Below are positions 18,243 to 27,856 of a stretch of 64,000 nt of DNA, one piece after another. The stretch is from Sipunculus nudus. Taxonomy: Eukaryota; Annelida; Sipuncula; Golfingiida; Sipunculidae. Each line of letters opens with the position of its first letter. Positions within the stretch are counted from its first letter, which is position 1. The notes under the pieces were generated by a model, which saw only the letters and a list, made by a program, of their open reading frames with translations, was not told the origin of the DNA and did no database searches. The stretch lies in contig JAPPUL010000082.1 of assembly GCA_026874595.1 (NCBI GenBank), forward strand, positions 310,001 through 374,000, given 5' to 3'. A program made the translations under genes and the position numbers.

Positions 18243-19298
18243 TTGAAATTGTCAAAACTAAACTTAAAAGAAGAAATAGTAAATATAAAGAAAGAAGTTG
18301 AGGATTTGCTTGATAAAAGGAATGAGCTTAAGGAAGTTGTTGAGGTACAACTTGCGTTTCTTGGAAAGAAAGGTCGCCTTACAAATATATTAAAGGGTTT
18401 AAAGGAACTTGATAAAGACGTTCAAAAGGAGATAGGCACTCTTGCAAATACTACAAAAAATACATTAATAAAGATATTTGAAAATAAGAAAAAACAACTT
18501 GAGACTGCTATATATAATGAGAAGATAAAATCACAGACGATAGATATAAGCATAAAAGGCCGCCCGATGCCTATAGGACATAAACATCCGCTAACAAAGA
18601 CTATAGAAGATATAACGAAGATATTCACAAGTATGGGCTTTCAAACGGCAGAAGGACCCGAACTTGAACATGAATATTATAATTTCGAGACACTAAATAT
18701 CCCAAAAGACCATCCAGCACGCGATGAACAAGACTCATTCTATATAACAAAAGAAAAGCTACTAAGAACCCAAACCTCCCCCGTTCAAATACGAGTTATG
18801 GAAAAGATGCGACCTCCTATATCTATAATATCCTCAGGCCGCTGCTTCAGGCGAGATACAACAGATGCAACTCACTCTCATACCTTTCATCAGATAGAAG
18901 GGCTTTTAGTCGATAAAGACGTATCATTTGCCGATCTAAAAGGGACATTACACCTTTTTGCACGCAAATTATTTGGCTCAAATACAAAACTACGCTTTCG
19001 TCCAGACTACTTCCCATTTACAGAGCCAAGTGCAGAGTTTGCAATTAGTTGTTTTGAGTGTGAGGCTGCTGCCTCAGGGACAAAAGGTTGTAAAGTATGT
19101 AAGGGGAGCGGTTGGCTTGAGATGGGCGGATGCGGACTTGTGGATCCTGATGTGTTTGGTTTTGTTAACATAGACCCCGAAGAATACTCAGGATATGCAT
19201 TTGGGATGGGTATAGAACGAATTGCAATGGTAAAGCATGGGATTCCTGACATACGTATGTTTTATGAAAATGATTATAGATTCTTAAATCAGTTCTAA
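18243..19298 (+). CDS. pheS: Phenylalanine--tRNA ligase alpha subunit
   Basis: 351 residues, usual length. The N-terminal ~90 residues form the tRNA-binding coiled coil; the catalytic class II domain follows. Motif 2 region: 'CFRRDTTDATHSHTFHQIEG'; motif 3: 'YAFGMGIERIAMVKHGIPDI'. A Cys-containing 'GCKVCKGSGWLE' segment precedes 'GCGLVDPDV', as is usual. It charges tRNA-Phe as an alpha2-beta2 enzyme. pheT does not follow; an unrelated exported protein does. Start is TTG at 18243 (or TTG at 18249), preceded by AAAGAGAG. Confidence 0.93.
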   Translation: MKLSKLNLKEEIVNIKKEVEDLLDKRNELKEVVEVQLAFLGKKGRLTNILKGLKELDKDVQKEIGTLANTTKNTLIKIFENKKKQLETAIYNEKIKSQTIDISIKGRPMPIGHKHPLTKTIEDITKIFTSMGFQTAEGPELEHEYYNFETLNIPKDHPARDEQDSFYITKEKLLRTQTSPVQIRVMEKMRPPISIISSGRCFRRDTTDATHSHTFHQIEGLLVDKDVSFADLKGTLHLFARKLFGSNTKLRFRPDYFPFTEPSAEFAISCFECEAAASGTKGCKVCKGSGWLEMGGCGLVDPDVFGFVNIDPEEYSGYAFGMGIERIAMVKHGIPDIRMFYENDYRFLNQF

Positions 19299-19402
19299 AA
19301 AAAAACTCTCTATAAAAAGCTCTAAAGACCGACAATAAGCTAGAATATTATGAAATAAATCTCCTGTCAAATTTAAAGAGAATATTATTTAGAGAGAATA
19401 TT

Positions 19403-21127
19403 ATGAAAAAGCCTGCTTTAAACGCTATAATAACAGTTTTCTATTCAACGCTAATGTTATTTATATTTACCGGAAGCTTACAAGGAGCATCTTCTGCCAA
19501 AAGCGTTAGCATAAAATCAGATCGTTTACCTAAAAAGGCTTTGCAAAATGACTCTCGTAGTCAAATAAAAAACACCAAACAGCAAAATAAAGAAAATAAT
19601 AAAGCAAATAAAGCAGATGATGAAAAAGAAAATAAAGAATATGAAAAGCTAAAAAAGGATTTAAGCTACGGAACCTCAGTAAAACGAATTAAAGTCATAG
19701 AGGACATAGTTAAGACAAATAAAAATCATAACTTACTCTCTTACGTGCTTAAAAACGATAATAATGAACAAGTACTTATAAAGGCACTTGATGCGCTTGG
19801 AAGGCTTGAGCTTACAAAATATGGATATATAATACATAATCTACTTAGAAAGGAAAAATCCAAAATATCACCTCGAGAAAATCTGATATTATATACAATA
19901 AACACACTTGGGCTAATTGCTTATAAAGGCTCAGCAGGTGATATAATTGATATTCTTGAAGATAAAGCGAATAATGAATCTATAAAGATAGAATCAATAA
20001 AAGCCTTAGGGTCAATAAAATCTGAATACAGCTTACCTTTACTTTATAAAATATTTGATGAAACGCTAAAGACTAATAAAACAATACGCCATGAAATAAT
20101 AAGATCGCTTGGAAGAATAGGCAGTAAAACTTCTGTTAAATTCCTAAAAAGCTTACTTGAAGGTACCCCTCCCCCATCACCAACGACAAAAGTACTTGTA
20201 ATACGTGCAATAACCCAGTGTCAAGGTGGCTTTGACGAACTTGAACGTTATACCAAAGATAAAGATACTCGGGTTGCAACAACCGCAATAAGCTCACTTA
20301 AATTAGTAAAAGCAAAAAGTCCTTATGAAGAAGCCAGATTATTTAAAATAGTCTTTGATGCGTTACGAGATGATAAAGAAGAATTTCGTCATGCAGGTCT
20401 TGATACGATTACAAATTTCAAGAATTTAAACAAAATCAATAAAAAGAAGGCTTTAGACATAACAAAATACATTGCCTTTAATGATGAATCTCTTAAAGTA
20501 AGAAAAAAGGCTATCAAAGTATTAAGTTTGCTTGGAGGGAAAGAAGTTAAGAGCCTTTGGAAGGAAAACTTAAAAGAAAATACTCCAAGTTCAATAAAAG
20601 TTGAGATTATATCAAGCTTAAATTTAATGCCTTCTAATCAAGCTCTTTCGTTACTTACCTTTGCATATAAACAAAATATATCTTCAAGCCCTATTAAAAA
20701 GGTTATTTTAGAAGCGTTTTTTAAAGTTGACCACGATAAAGCCGTTGCTTTTGTATCAGAAAATATTATGAATAAAGATGATGATAATATCGCACTTAAG
20801 CTTTATAGCGTTGTGCTTATATATAAAAATACAAAAGGACACCAAAGACTTGAGGCTTTAAAACCATATCTACACTACAAAAATATACACATACGCCGCT
20901 ATGCTTATAATTATCTAATATCCATAAATACTCATGAAACACGAGACATGGTCTTTAGCAGACTGAAAAATGAATCCAATCCAGAAGTTATTATGCATAT
21001 TTTAAGCGTCTTCTATCAAAAAGATATAAAAGAAAGTCTTCCACTACTTAAAACGCATTTTCTAAAATCGCAAAACGCCTTAATTCAAAAAGAAGCAAGA
21101 AGGCTAATTAAAATATTTGATTCATAA
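19403..21127 (+). CDS. Exported HEAT-repeat protein
   Basis: 574 residues. The first ~30 residues are a signal peptide ('AIITVFYSTLMLFIFTGSLQGASSA'), then a Lys/Asn-rich linker to residue ~85. The rest is HEAT-like alpha-helical repeats ('LIKALDALGRLELTKYGYIIHNLL', 'SIKIESIKALGSIKSEYSLPLLYKIF', 'IRHEIIRSLGRIGSKTSVKFLKSLL'). HEAT arrays bind proteins; this one acts in the periplasm. No enzyme motif. The last ~70 bases have been copied into the downstream tandem array, although the stop codon of the gene itself is intact. Confidence 0.8.
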   Translation: MKKPALNAIITVFYSTLMLFIFTGSLQGASSAKSVSIKSDRLPKKALQNDSRSQIKNTKQQNKENNKANKADDEKENKEYEKLKKDLSYGTSVKRIKVIEDIVKTNKNHNLLSYVLKNDNNEQVLIKALDALGRLELTKYGYIIHNLLRKEKSKISPRENLILYTINTLGLIAYKGSAGDIIDILEDKANNESIKIESIKALGSIKSEYSLPLLYKIFDETLKTNKTIRHEIIRSLGRIGSKTSVKFLKSLLEGTPPPSPTTKVLVIRAITQCQGGFDELERYTKDKDTRVATTAISSLKLVKAKSPYEEARLFKIVFDALRDDKEEFRHAGLDTITNFKNLNKINKKKALDITKYIAFNDESLKVRKKAIKVLSLLGGKEVKSLWKENLKENTPSSIKVEIISSLNLMPSNQALSLLTFAYKQNISSSPIKKVILEAFFKVDHDKAVAFVSENIMNKDDDNIALKLYSVVLIYKNTKGHQRLEALKPYLHYKNIHIRRYAYNYLISINTHETRDMVFSRLKNESNPEVIMHILSVFYQKDIKESLPLLKTHFLKSQNALIQKEARRLIKIFDS

Positions 21128-21449
21128 TAATTCATATTTTCTAAAATCACAAAACATCTTAATTCAAAAAGAGGCAAGAAGGCTAATTAAAATATTTGGA
21201 TTCATAATAATTCATATTTTCTAAAATCACAAAACATCTTAATTCAAAAAGAGGCAAGAAGGCTAATTAAAATATTTGGATTCATAATAATTCATATTTT
21301 CTAAAATCACAAAACATCTTAATTCAAAAAGAGGCAAGAAGGCTAATTAAAATATTTGGATTCATAATAATTCATATTTTCTAAAATCGCAAAACGCCTT
21401 AATTCAAAAAGAAGCAAGAAGGCTAATTAAAATATTTGATTCATAATAA
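21058..21449 (+). repeat. 80-bp tandem array seeded by the 3' end of the HEAT gene
   Basis: Five units. The first lies inside the gene (about 21058-21130); the others start at 21131, 21211, 21291 and 21371. The three inner units are identical to each other. The outer two share a different version (TCGC/ACGCC/GAAGC, and no extra G near the end). The array fills the gap between two convergent genes. Confidence 0.92.
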
Positions 21450-21474
21450 TTCATAATAAGCTTAATCTATTGCC

Positions 21475-23871
21475 CTATTGCCCTCTAGAAAGCGCTTTGG
21501 CAAGCGGCCGATACTGTAGATTATAAAACATATCAAGATACATCATAGTCTCATCCCGCTCAAGATTTGTTGCATAATTCCAAAATCCATATACTCGCGA
21601 TAACGTTAACATCCTCTTTGCATAAAGTTCCCATGTATATTTCTTTTCTATACGCTCTATGGCATTCGATGATATTCTCTTCCAATAATCTTTATCCTTT
21701 GATGCTCTTTGTAAGAACTCGAGTAACAACTTTGCACTCTCCTGTCCATGATTAGGATTTATATGAAAACCAGACTCCTCATTAACGATAATTTCAAGAG
21801 GCCCCCCAAAACGAGTTGCAAACGTCGGAAGCCCCGTGCTCATTGCCTCTATAACCGTAAGTCCAAACGCCTCAAATAAAGCAGGCTGAACAAAAACTCC
21901 TCCTGTATCCGCTACATATCTATACATCTCTCCATTAAAATGTTTGTCTGATATAGCATTTACCCAGCGCATGTTGGAATCTAAAGCATATTTATCCATA
22001 AGCTCATGCATAAGCTCTATCTGCTCTATCTCTTCCCTATCCACCGCCTCATTAATATCTACATGCCCTGATACCACAAGCAAATTTGCTGTTTCTTTAA
22101 GTTCTTCTAATTGTCCGTACCATCTAACAAGCCCTGTAACATTCTTTATAGTATCAAGACGAGCCATTGTAAAGATTATTGGCTTGCTCCTGTCTTCTAT
22201 ATGACCACGTGCTGCTTTGCCATCACCTGTCCCGTATATTACTTCTTCTATCTCATCATCCAAACTCTTTATACGTCTTTCTTCTTCGTAATAAGGGAAA
22301 TACACTTCAGGATCAGCGCCCGGAGACACTATATTAAACTTGGGGTCAAAGATGTTTATTCCATTTATTACTCTATATAAGCCCGGCATCGTGAAAGATG
22401 TATAACTTTCATACTGCCCCAAACTCTCATCATGTCCTGCTATCTCTTGATAGGTACTCGTTATTATAAAATTTGCTGTGTTCATAGCTATTAGGTCTGC
22501 CGTAAATTGACATTCAAAATGATAATCTTCTATCTCCTGCCAATAAAGCGCTGAGAACAAATATTTTGTCTTCTCTAATGCATGCGCTATGTTACATTGC
22601 GTTACCTTAAGGCTTCGCGATAATAAACTTGCTACTAAGTTGCCATCCGAATAATTACCTATTATAAGATTAGGAGGCCCTCCAAAATAAGCCAACAACT
22701 CTCGCTCCACCTCCTGCGCAAACCTTTCAAGATAAGGCCATACCAAAAATCTAGACACCCAATCCTGGACTATATCTCCATCCTCCTCCCTAAACGGTAT
22801 TCGCAATATATATGCATTCTTTGTTCCTAATATCTTCTCTTGCCTTTCTTTACATGTTGTTCCCGGTGAGTTTGGTATTAAACGAGTTACTACTACTATC
22901 TTTGGCTCTATTTCAAGTCCTTGTTCCCAAAATCCTCTATACATCTCTTGCTCAAGCGCTCGTACTTGATTTAGGATATATATAACTTGTCCTCCTGTGT
23001 CGGGTAGCCCAAGCACGTTATCTTGTGCAAAATAGCCATGCGGACTTACCGCCACTATATTAAATATCATAGGTACTCTTGATAAAAACTCTTCAAGCCT
23101 TTTGGGTTCTGGCGCTTCTAATATGTCTGATAGCAGGTTTATTGTGTCTTTTATCCGTCCAACATCTCGGCCCCAACCTGGTAAAAGTCCATATTTCTCT
23201 AACTCGCTTGATACCATCGAAAAACTATCATCGCTTTTCCTCTTCTCTAAATAACCTGATGCCTTACGTAAGGCTTTTCGCAATACTTCAAAATTATTTA
23301 TCTCCTCTTTAAGCATTAGTTGTTGTCCGCCATACTCGTGCAGCCTAAGAAAGTCTATAAGTCCATTATCCTCAGTTATCAGCGCTTGATAGAGCTTGTT
23401 GGACAACGTGATATTTAAAAATGATACCCCCTGCCCTATACTTCGTGACTCTTTTAATTTCGGAAATGTCCTCTCAAATGGGGTAAAGTCTATCCGTAAA
23501 GGTAATGTATCTGCTCCATCGCCGCTTACTATTCGCTCTTTGAAACTTAAATAATCATCTACTAAAACCTCTTCAAACTCTTGCTCCTCTACATGTACTC
23601 GTAAATAAGACCACTGTCCTCGTTGTACCCTAACACATAAATATACCCACGGTGATATTATTACTGCCTCTTGACTTTGTCTTATAAGCTCCCCTAATGG
23701 ACTGTCCTCAGCCGATAAGCCAGGTATCATATTAGATTTGCAAAGCTCTTCATATTCTTCCCATAAATCTGTTTGTAGCATTAACTTCTTTCCAAGCATT
23801 ACATAACGCCTGAACAGTAGATACATCTCTTGTCGGTGCTCTTTACAGTATTTTATCGCCTCTTCATACAT
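21475..23871 (-). CDS. susA: Sucrose synthase
   Basis: 798 residues, the length of plant and cyanobacterial sucrose synthases. It reversibly converts sucrose + NDP to NDP-glucose + fructose. An N-terminal regulatory region (~1-270) precedes a GT-B glycosyltransferase domain. Diagnostic segments: '[20 protein letters not shown]' (~277-296), '[12 protein letters not shown]', '[10 protein letters not shown]', '[13 protein letters not shown]' and the E-x7-E motif '[20 protein letters not shown]'. ATG is preceded by GGAGGAGA. It is the last gene of a three-gene unit, 59 bases behind the sucrose-phosphate synthase. Confidence 0.95.
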   Translation of the reverse strand: MYEEAIKYCKEHRQEMYLLFRRYVMLGKKLMLQTDLWEEYEELCKSNMIPGLSAEDSPLGELIRQSQEAVIISPWVYLCVRVQRGQWSYLRVHVEEQEFEEVLVDDYLSFKERIVSGDGADTLPLRIDFTPFERTFPKLKESRSIGQGVSFLNITLSNKLYQALITEDNGLIDFLRLHEYGGQQLMLKEEINNFEVLRKALRKASGYLEKRKSDDSFSMVSSELEKYGLLPGWGRDVGRIKDTINLLSDILEAPEPKRLEEFLSRVPMIFNIVAVSPHGYFAQDNVLGLPDTGGQVIYILNQVRALEQEMYRGFWEQGLEIEPKIVVVTRLIPNSPGTTCKERQEKILGTKNAYILRIPFREEDGDIVQDWVSRFLVWPYLERFAQEVERELLAYFGGPPNLIIGNYSDGNLVASLLSRSLKVTQCNIAHALEKTKYLFSALYWQEIEDYHFECQFTADLIAMNTANFIITSTYQEIAGHDESLGQYESYTSFTMPGLYRVINGINIFDPKFNIVSPGADPEVYFPYYEEERRIKSLDDEIEEVIYGTGDGKAARGHIEDRSKPIIFTMARLDTIKNVTGLVRWYGQLEELKETANLLVVSGHVDINEAVDREEIEQIELMHELMDKYALDSNMRWVNAISDKHFNGEMYRYVADTGGVFVQPALFEAFGLTVIEAMSTGLPTFATRFGGPLEIIVNEESGFHINPNHGQESAKLLLEFLQRASKDKDYWKRISSNAIERIEKKYTWELYAKRMLTLSRVYGFWNYATNLERDETMMYLDMFYNLQYRPLAKALSRGQ

Positions 23872-23930
23872 CTTTATCTCTCCTCCATATTACTACCTTA
23901 TTACTACATTTTTAGCATGTTTATATTTAC

Positions 23931-26054
23931 TTATAGCATTTTAAAAAAACCAAAGTTCTCTATCCCTTCTAGTATCCCCCATGAATATTTACCTTGTGCA
24001 AAATATATATGTGGCTCCCCTCTTAACTTCTCAAGCTCTGAACTATAATTCCCCACTACCACTGCTAACGTATTCCCCCTTAGCATCTCTGCATCATTGC
24101 CTGAATCACCCGCTACCAATATATTCTCAAACGGTATGTTCCATTTCATCGCAAAGTATCTAACCGCAAGCCCTTTTGACGCCCTAATAGGCAGTATGTC
24201 TAAATACTGATTGTGGGAAAATATTACCTTAGCTTGGATTTGCTGACGCCTTAAACGACTTCTTATACTCCTTATTGAAAGCGATTCTTTTGGGTCTATA
24301 TAATAACTTATTTTATGTGTCCTTTGAGCAGAAGCATCTTGCATTATCAAACCAGGAATGTCTGACATCACATCTACTATCTTTTGTGCATTCCACCTCT
24401 TGCCTATATGTTTTTTAAAACCCATATCTTGGATTATCTTTGGACCATAATGTATCTCGCTCCCTACACTCGTTATAAGTACTTCAGGCAACGGCATCTC
24501 CCATTCCTCTAAAACCTCAAGTGCACTCTCAAGTGTCCTGCCTGTTGCAACTCCAAAACTTACTCGCTCTTTATATTCATATATCTTCTTCTTTAGTTCT
24601 AAAAGCCCTTGTGCATCTCCTAGCAAAGTGTTATCTATATCGCATATTAAAACCTTCTCAGAATTTATTAGGTCTTTTGTAACCCTCTTTGACCCTTGTA
24701 CCTTACGCTTTTTAAGTATACCTTCAACTGTAGATAAATAATTCTTTACGTGTTGCCCCCATGTGTAATGTATTTTAACTCCAGCAAGTCCCGACCTCCT
24801 CCATCCATCCCACCTTTTCTTGTCTTTTAATGATGATATTAAGGCTCTCTCAAGTTTATCAGCGTCTTTTGCATCTACCAAAAGTCCATTCTTACACCGC
24901 TTTAATATTTCCGACGGCCCTCCATCATTTGTTGCAACTACTGGCAGTCCGCTTGCTGCTGCTTCTATTATTGTAAGACCAAAGGGTTCTGTTAAGGCAG
25001 GATTTACAAATATTCCTCCCCGTTTTGACACTAGTTTATATATTTTTGGAACGTCTTTTGAATGGTGTTCTTTCGGATAAGATACTTTGCCATACAGATT
25101 ATATAAATCTATCAAATAAAGTATTTTCTCAAGTACCCTCTTTGGGGTCTTGTCAAGTGCACTTATATCTTCTCTATTCCCTAATATCAATACCAAATTT
25201 GCAAGCCTTTGCAGCTCCTTTGATTTGCCATATACATGCAAAAGCCCATCTACGTTCTTCTTAGGATCAGGACGGCTTAATGCTAATATACAGGGCTTTT
25301 TCTTCTCTTTTAAGAATTTGTCTATCTCATCCTCTATCACTAAAATACCATTTGAATTCCCTTCCCTTTCAAACAAACTAAGATCTACTCCAGGCGGGAT
25401 CACTTTTAAACGGCTTACATCATAATTATCATATAATGAGTATTGTTCTTCTACCTCTTGCGTCGTGCTTGCGATTATTAATGACGCATTGTCAAGTGTC
25501 ATCTCCTCTGCTTCTATTCGACGGCGGATATTATAATACTTTTCTATTTGTTCTTCTTTAAGCCCTTGCTCTTTGAGCTGCTTTTGCTTTATCCTTCCAA
25601 GTGAATGCCCTGTATGGATATGTACTACGTCTAAAAGCCCTGCAAGACGACTCGTTACGTAACCTGCGTCTGCGTAGTGGCTATGTATTATATCCGGGAC
25701 TCGCCGTAGGTTCTTTATGTAATATATTGCCCCATCTGTAAAACTATCCAAATACGGCCACAATACCTCCTTACGTAAATAGCGACGCGGACCACACGAT
25801 AGCCTTACTATATTTGCCTTCTCATTTATCTTCTCTATCGGATTCTTATAACCATCACCCACCTTCAGATCATCCACTAGACGTGTTAATATATCTACTT
25901 GCCATACCCGCTTATCCTCAGACAATACTCGCGCAAGCTCTATAACATATTTTATCTGGCCCCCTGTATCAGAATCTCGTCCAAGCTCTATCTCTTTACT
26001 TCGTACAAGTCCGTGGATACTTACAAGCATTATGTATAAGTTCTCTTTACTCAT
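23931..26054 (-). CDS. sps: Sucrose-phosphate synthase with C-terminal phosphatase domain
   Basis: 707 residues. The GT-B synthase part (~1-455) has 'SIHGLVRSKEIELGRDSDTGGQ', 'HIHTGHSLGRIKQKQL', 'LSRPDPKKNVDGLL' and 'EPFGLTIIEAAASGLPVVAT'. The HAD part (~470-707) keeps motif I 'ICDIDNTLLGD' with both Asp residues, and 'VAGDSGNDAEML', so sucrose-6-phosphate phosphatase activity is likely in the same chain. It would make sucrose from UDP-glucose and fructose-6-phosphate. An in-frame TTG at 26072 exists, but ATG at 26054 is placed right after GGGGAG. Confidence 0.93.
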   Translation of the reverse strand: MSKENLYIMLVSIHGLVRSKEIELGRDSDTGGQIKYVIELARVLSEDKRVWQVDILTRLVDDLKVGDGYKNPIEKINEKANIVRLSCGPRRYLRKEVLWPYLDSFTDGAIYYIKNLRRVPDIIHSHYADAGYVTSRLAGLLDVVHIHTGHSLGRIKQKQLKEQGLKEEQIEKYYNIRRRIEAEEMTLDNASLIIASTTQEVEEQYSLYDNYDVSRLKVIPPGVDLSLFEREGNSNGILVIEDEIDKFLKEKKKPCILALSRPDPKKNVDGLLHVYGKSKELQRLANLVLILGNREDISALDKTPKRVLEKILYLIDLYNLYGKVSYPKEHHSKDVPKIYKLVSKRGGIFVNPALTEPFGLTIIEAAASGLPVVATNDGGPSEILKRCKNGLLVDAKDADKLERALISSLKDKKRWDGWRRSGLAGVKIHYTWGQHVKNYLSTVEGILKKRKVQGSKRVTKDLINSEKVLICDIDNTLLGDAQGLLELKKKIYEYKERVSFGVATGRTLESALEVLEEWEMPLPEVLITSVGSEIHYGPKIIQDMGFKKHIGKRWNAQKIVDVMSDIPGLIMQDASAQRTHKISYYIDPKESLSIRSIRSRLRRQQIQAKVIFSHNQYLDILPIRASKGLAVRYFAMKWNIPFENILVAGDSGNDAEMLRGNTLAVVVGNYSSELEKLRGEPHIYFAQGKYSWGILEGIENFGFFKML

Positions 26055-26124
26055 TTTCTCCCCTAATTCCAAAACTTTATACTATCTTAACATTTTTAAA
26101 TAACAAAAGTCATTCCAATTTCCT

Positions 26125-26216
26125 TCTCCCTACATTCTCCCCACATTTTCCCCACATTTTCCCCACATTTTCCCTACATTCTCCCTACATTCTCCCTATC
26201 TTCTCCCTACATTTTC
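26125..26216. repeat. 12-bp imperfect tandem repeat across the fructokinase stop
   Basis: About seven units of the type CTACATTCTCCC / CCACATTTTCCC. The array fills the gap between the fructokinase and sps genes and runs into the last codons of the fructokinase. Confidence 0.85.
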
Positions 26217-27154
26217 ATCCCCCACTTTAAAGCGAAATCTTTATAAAAATTCTCTGCGTTTATCGTTGCCCCTTTTATTCCACATACATTAGACGAAAAC
26301 TCAACCGCCATATCAAGCGTTAAACTACACGATATACCCTCCATTAGACCAATTAGCATCATCGATGAAAAACCATCTCCTGCCCCTACCGTATCTACCA
26401 CTGATACCTTGTGAGGTGCCTTATGCCCTATAATCTCTCTATTTGATAATACCGCCCCACGCCCACCAAGTGTTACTCCTACAGCTGAAAGCCCTTTATA
26501 TCTTGACTCAAGTTTTATTATTCCTTCTTTTACCTTCGTTAGAACATTATCTTCCATACCTATACCATATTCCAAAACTTCCCCGCATACACTAAGCAAT
26601 TCTCTAAGCTCTTCTATATTCAATTTTAGCCAGCGTGCACCCAATACCACCCCCTCTAAAACTAAAGCATCATAATAAGGTTTGCGTAAATTTAAATCTA
26701 CAAATACTCCAAGATTGCTCGCCTCCTTAACTTCTAATAACGTCCTCCAGGATTCCTCTCCTCGACTAAGTAAACTACCATGATAGATTAACCCAATATC
26801 CTCTCCCTTAATTATATCTAGTACTTCCACACCTTCTATATGATCATATGCCATGTCTTCCAATATATTATACCTATTCTCTTCCCCTTCTTTTATTACC
26901 TCAACAACTCCTGTCCTGCGTTTAGTGTCTATTTGTATCCCCCCTATGTCCATTCCCCAGCCCTCCATAGCCAGCAACACACCCTCCCCCTCTGCATCTT
27001 TACCTATTCGACTCACAAATAAAGGATCATACCCAAAACCCCTAAGTGTCCACGCTACGTTAAATGGAGCCCCTCCTAAATGTTTTTCCTCCTCTCCTGC
27101 AAATTTATCATATAATACTTCGCCTATTATCAAAGGCCGTTTCTTCTTTTTCAT
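26207..27154 (-). CDS. scrK: Fructokinase, PfkB family
   Basis: 315 residues. 'GGAPFNVAWTLRGFG' and 'VSRIGKDAEGEGV' mark the N-terminal substrate region; the PfkB signature 'DTVGAGDGFSSMM' carries the catalytic Asp and anion hole (~residue 255). It phosphorylates fructose, consistent with removing the fructose that sucrose synthase releases. It is the first gene of the sucrose unit on this strand. Sugar specificity is judged from the neighbours as much as from the sequence. Confidence 0.88.
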   Translation of the reverse strand: MKKKKRPLIIGEVLYDKFAGEEEKHLGGAPFNVAWTLRGFGYDPLFVSRIGKDAEGEGVLLAMEGWGMDIGGIQIDTKRRTGVVEVIKEGEENRYNILEDMAYDHIEGVEVLDIIKGEDIGLIYHGSLLSRGEESWRTLLEVKEASNLGVFVDLNLRKPYYDALVLEGVVLGARWLKLNIEELRELLSVCGEVLEYGIGMEDNVLTKVKEGIIKLESRYKGLSAVGVTLGGRGAVLSNREIIGHKAPHKVSVVDTVGAGDGFSSMMLIGLMEGISCSLTLDMAVEFSSNVCGIKGATINAENFYKDFALKWGMKM

Positions 27155-27284
27155 GACTCTAAAACATCCTCAGGCAAATTCTACATAAGGCTTTCGCTTC
27201 TCTAAACATTTTATTCTTTTTAAACCACTCATCTTGATTATGCATTTGCAATATATATATATGCCGACTATGTGATATATTTAA

Positions 27285-27306
27285 TCAATTGATCACTTGC
27301 AAAGTG
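27285..27306. promoter_or_regulatory. Dyad symmetries in the divergent sucrose-cassette promoter region
   Basis: Overlapping palindromes TCAATTGA (27285-27292), TGATCA (27290-27295) and CACTTgcaAAGTG (27294-27306) lie between the divergent fructokinase and 27380 genes. They could be operator sites; no regulator is identified. Confidence 0.3.
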
Positions 27307-27347
27307 CATAACGGCTTTTTTACATATGTTTACTATTTATCTTGCTT

Positions 27348-27353
27348 TATAAT
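27348..27353 (+). promoter_or_regulatory. Possible -10 box upstream of the 27380 gene
   Basis: A perfect TATAAT lies 26 bases before the ATG at 27380, but no good -35 is at the right distance. Confidence 0.3.
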
Positions 27354-27379
27354 ACTAATAAGAGCTTTATACTTTAATT

Positions 27380-27802
27380 ATGATTTTTTTTAATAAAAAG
27401 ATTGCTTTGTCTTCTCACAACAGATATGTCTTAAGGTTTTTTATTATAGGCCTTATCCTTTGGCCAACTCCTCTCCCGGGCCTTGTCCTCTTTGTCTTAC
27501 CTTCTATCTTGCTATTTGATTTCAAAATTAAACGCGTTTTTGATGCTTGGTTTTGGAATTCTAAGCTAGGCTCTTTTATCTACTCTAAAGTAAATTCCCT
27601 ACTATCCTCTTTAAATTCACACATGGCATTATATCTAAATTCTCTTGCAAAACATAAACATAAAAAAAAATATTTCGCATACTTTAAGTCCATAAAGCAA
27701 TTTATTTCGCATAAGATTATTATCCCTTCTCTTTACTTTCTAAAACAGGAGTCTTCTATATTCCAAACAATACTTGAAAACGTTAAACTCGGCAAATATT
27801 AA
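27380..27802 (+). CDS. Small membrane-associated protein, unknown
   Basis: 140 residues. A hydrophobic hairpin near residues 18-48 ('FFIIGLILWPTPLPGLVLFVLPSILLF') with a central Pro-rich turn suggests two short membrane passes or a re-entrant loop. A basic segment ('LAKHKHKKKYFAYFKS') and an amphipathic C-terminus follow. It is divergent from the sucrose cassette and convergent with the cyclase gene. No family recognised. Confidence 0.6.
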   Translation: MIFFNKKIALSSHNRYVLRFFIIGLILWPTPLPGLVLFVLPSILLFDFKIKRVFDAWFWNSKLGSFIYSKVNSLLSSLNSHMALYLNSLAKHKHKKKYFAYFKSIKQFISHKIIIPSLYFLKQESSIFQTILENVKLGKY

Positions 27803-27856
27803 AGCAATTTAAACTATACTTAAAAAACAACTTATAAATTAACTTAAACGCATCAG

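Noticed and set aside
21131-21449. CRISPR or IS-derived repeat
   Set aside because: Units are head-to-tail copies of the preceding gene's 3' end with no unique spacers, no inverted ends and no transposase.
21475-27154. Plant DNA contamination (sucrose synthase and sucrose-phosphate synthase)
   Set aside because: Genes are intron-free, in an operon with bacterial ribosome sites, and the set is known in bacteria.
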